Part shown: in pieces, positions 62,296 to 64,000 of the stretch | How positions within the stretch are numbered: position 1 is the first letter of the stretch | Layout of the letters: each line of letters opens with the position of its first letter | From: Chloroflexi bacterium 54-19 | Lineage (GTDB): Bacteria > Chloroflexota > Chloroflexia > Chloroheliales > Chloroheliaceae | Assembly (NCBI GenBank): GCA_001898225.1 | Contig: MKTJ01000004.1 | Location: forward strand, 1 to 64,000 | Direction of reading: 5' to 3' | DNA length: 64,000 bases | Program-made: the position numbers and the translations under genes | The notes under the pieces: model-generated | The model's database searches: none | The model's input: only the letters and a program-made list of their open reading frames with translations | Told to the model about the DNA's origin: nothing

Positions 62296-63993
62296 TTGGT
62301 TAATCTTCTCAGGCTCCAGGTTTTTGTAGCGGTAGTTGGACTTTTTGCCGTTGCGGTATCCCTGGCCTACTTTCTTCTGGTGGTTACCCCGGTCTCCAGT
62401 CCCGCTCCCGGCGGCACCTATACCGAGGGTGTGGTCATAGATGCTTCCTCGCCCCTTCGTCTTAATCCCCTGGTGGCCCCGGCCAATTCATTCAGCCAGG
62501 ATGTTACTTCGCTCCTTTTTAGCGGTATGACCCGCAGCGTGCCGGGGACAACCCCCGACCAACCGGGTCAGGTTATCGTGCCTGACCTGGCCGATAGCTG
62601 GACCGTTTCGGCGGACGGCAAGGAGTGGGAATTTCACCTCCGTCACGACGTGGTCTGGCAGGATGGCGTCCCTTTTACCTCGCAGGACGTGGCGTTCACG
62701 CTCAATATGCTTAAGAGCGACGACTTCCAGGGTCTTTCGGACGTGGCGGCTATCTGGAAAAAAGTCGAGGTAAGCCGCCTGGGCGACTACACCATGCGGT
62801 TTGTCCTGGACCAGCCCTTCCCGGCCTTTTTGAGCTATACCACTCTCGGAATTCTCCCGGCCCACAAACTCCAGGACAAAATCAAGGCGGGCGACCTGAG
62901 CAGCACCCAGCTAGAGTTTAACCTCGCCCCGGTCGGTATCGGCCCTTACCAGCTTGCTCCCGGCGGAATTACCCCTGACGGCCTGACCCTGATTGCCAAT
63001 CCGCTTTATTTTGGTAAAAAACCGTACCTGGATAAAATCTGGTTCCGGTTTTACCCCAGTTCGAACGCGGCTCTTAGCGCCTTGCAATCCAACCAGGTAG
63101 ATGGTGTTTCGGAGGTCAGCGCCGATGAGGCGGCCCGGATTAGCGCGATAAAGAACATCACCGAAATCAGCACACCCCGCTCGCGCAATACTTTCCTGTT
63201 CCTCAATTTGCAGAGGACAGCCCTGTTCGGCCAGAAAGAGGTCCGGCAGGCCCTCGACTATGCTATAGATAAGCAGGGCATCGTGGATAAAGCCCTCCAG
63301 GGCCAGGGCCGGGTCAGTTCGTCCCCGATTCTGCCGACCTCCTGGGCCTTCAAACAGGACATCAACACTTACAGCCTGGACTTGCAAAAGGCCAACAAGC
63401 TACTGGATGACGCCGGGTGGAAGGTCAACCGGGACGGTATCCGGGAGAAGGACAACCAGACCCTGGTCTTCCGCATGTTGATTGACGGCACCGCCGACAA
63501 ACGGGCGGTAGCGGCCCAGATTGCCGAGAATTTGAAAGCCATCCAGGTAGTGGCCCAGATTGAAACCGCCCCCAGTCCCGCCGACCTCGATGCCAGCCTG
63601 AAATCGAGCAACTACGACGCCACTTTGCTTACCATCGAAAATATCCCGAACGACCCGGACCCCTACGGTAACTGGCATTCCAGTTTTGCCGAGGCGGGCG
63701 ATACTCACACCAACTTCTCAAACTGGAAGCTTGATAAAGCCGACCAGTTGTTGGAACAGGCCCGCCAGACCGTCAAAGTGGATGACCGCAAAAAGCTCTA
63801 TAACGACTGGCAGCAACTCTGGGCTGATGAACTACCGAGCATCCCTCTTTATTACAGCACTTACAGCTATGTGGTCAGCAACCGGGTTGGCGGGGTCCAG
63901 GGTCAGAACCTGAAAGTCCTCAATTTAGCCAGCGACCGCCTTATGGACATCACCTCGCGGTATATCTTTACCAGTACCAAGTTTGGTGCTTAA
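62296..63993 (+). CDS. Peptide ABC transporter substrate-binding protein with N-terminal membrane anchor
   Basis: This 565-residue SBP_bac_5 protein begins LLRLQVFVAVVGLFAVAVSL, then AYFLLVVTP, a signal anchor with no lipobox cysteine, so it is tethered by a helix rather than by lipid. The mature part shows the family pattern LADSWTVSADGKEWEFHLRH and VWQDGVPFTSQDVAFTLNML, with late NDPDPYGNWHSSFAEAGDTH. It differs from the Tat lipoprotein at 2431 in anchoring and linker. The start is TTG 62296, the first possible codon after an in-frame TGA at 62281, with a poorly spaced AGG. No permease gene follows in the window. Confidence 0.88.
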   Translation: MVNLLRLQVFVAVVGLFAVAVSLAYFLLVVTPVSSPAPGGTYTEGVVIDASSPLRLNPLVAPANSFSQDVTSLLFSGMTRSVPGTTPDQPGQVIVPDLADSWTVSADGKEWEFHLRHDVVWQDGVPFTSQDVAFTLNMLKSDDFQGLSDVAAIWKKVEVSRLGDYTMRFVLDQPFPAFLSYTTLGILPAHKLQDKIKAGDLSSTQLEFNLAPVGIGPYQLAPGGITPDGLTLIANPLYFGKKPYLDKIWFRFYPSSNAALSALQSNQVDGVSEVSADEAARISAIKNITEISTPRSRNTFLFLNLQRTALFGQKEVRQALDYAIDKQGIVDKALQGQGRVSSSPILPTSWAFKQDINTYSLDLQKANKLLDDAGWKVNRDGIREKDNQTLVFRMLIDGTADKRAVAAQIAENLKAIQVVAQIETAPSPADLDASLKSSNYDATLLTIENIPNDPDPYGNWHSSFAEAGDTHTNFSNWKLDKADQLLEQARQTVKVDDRKKLYNDWQQLWADELPSIPLYYSTYSYVVSNRVGGVQGQNLKVLNLASDRLMDITSRYIFTSTKFGA

Positions 63994-64000
63994 ATAACGA

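Overview
The window looks like one chromosomal segment of a free-living, heterotrophic bacterium, most probably a Chloroflexota member. That placement is an inference. It rests on Thr/Ala-rich linkers in Tat/lipobox exported proteins, a DUF5317 membrane protein, an F420-type guanylyltransferase (CofC) close to a MenA-type prenyltransferase, sigma/CHAT/subtilase gene sets, frequent TTG and GTG starts, and mid-range GC with AT-rich intergenic gaps. I see no rRNA, tRNA, CRISPR array, transposase or phage gene.

Layout. 1-4350 (minus strand): an oligopeptide ABC importer (binding protein, two permeases) followed by a truncated Cys/Met-metabolism PLP enzyme. 4351-13850: exported intradiol dioxygenase, small membrane and zinc-ribbon proteins, a VOC protein, a HEAT-like protein, a Mug-type uracil-DNA glycosylase with a GH38-like hydrolase behind a structured leader RNA, and a hemerythrin. 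13900-29700: saprotroph-like metabolism with GH63-like and GH78 hydrolases, acyl-CoA dehydrogenase, RidA, MaoC, a Helicase_C_3 protein and CofC. 29850-35700: MerR regulator, MenA and an alpha-2-macroglobulin-like protein with a thioester motif but no signal peptide. 35800-38550: lipoprotein, DUF5317 protein and HD-GYP protein. 38660-45940: the most system-like part, with a 33-residue membrane peptide gene, an ECF-like sigma factor behind a strong promoter, a double zinc-finger anti-sigma-like protein, a TPR-CHAT protease and a cytoplasmic subtilase. 45980-51780 (minus): WD40 membrane protein, Rel (ppGpp) and a glucose-dehydrogenase-like enzyme. 52000-53850: zinc-ribbon membrane protein and an AT-rich Imm5-like gene bracketed by inverted repeats. 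53900-60560 (minus): rpmF-fabD-fabG-unknown-accC-asp23-nusB-acpP, a fatty-acid synthesis cluster. 60530-63993: SH3 protein, a cysteine-less NuoB/hydrogenase-small-subunit-like protein, SecG and a second peptide-binding protein.

How the genes fit together. Peptide import, three glycoside hydrolases, sugar oxidation and acyl-CoA oxidation suggest growth on plant or microbial polymers. The sigma/anti-sigma/CHAT/S8 set looks like a stress- or damage-activated proteolytic pathway. The fab cluster is compact and has a good promoter of its own, divergent from the SH3-protein promoter.

Most notable non-coding structure: four intergenic elements (8889-9084, 58621-58776, 59760-59957, 61778-61909) bounded by inverted arrays of degenerate 7-bp units. 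Within one element the two arms share the same heptad flavour, while different elements differ. A separate GTCATTCCG palindrome family occurs near 27032, 29747 and as an inverted pair around the gene at 53096.

All calls are by eye from the sequence; no database or structure search was run.
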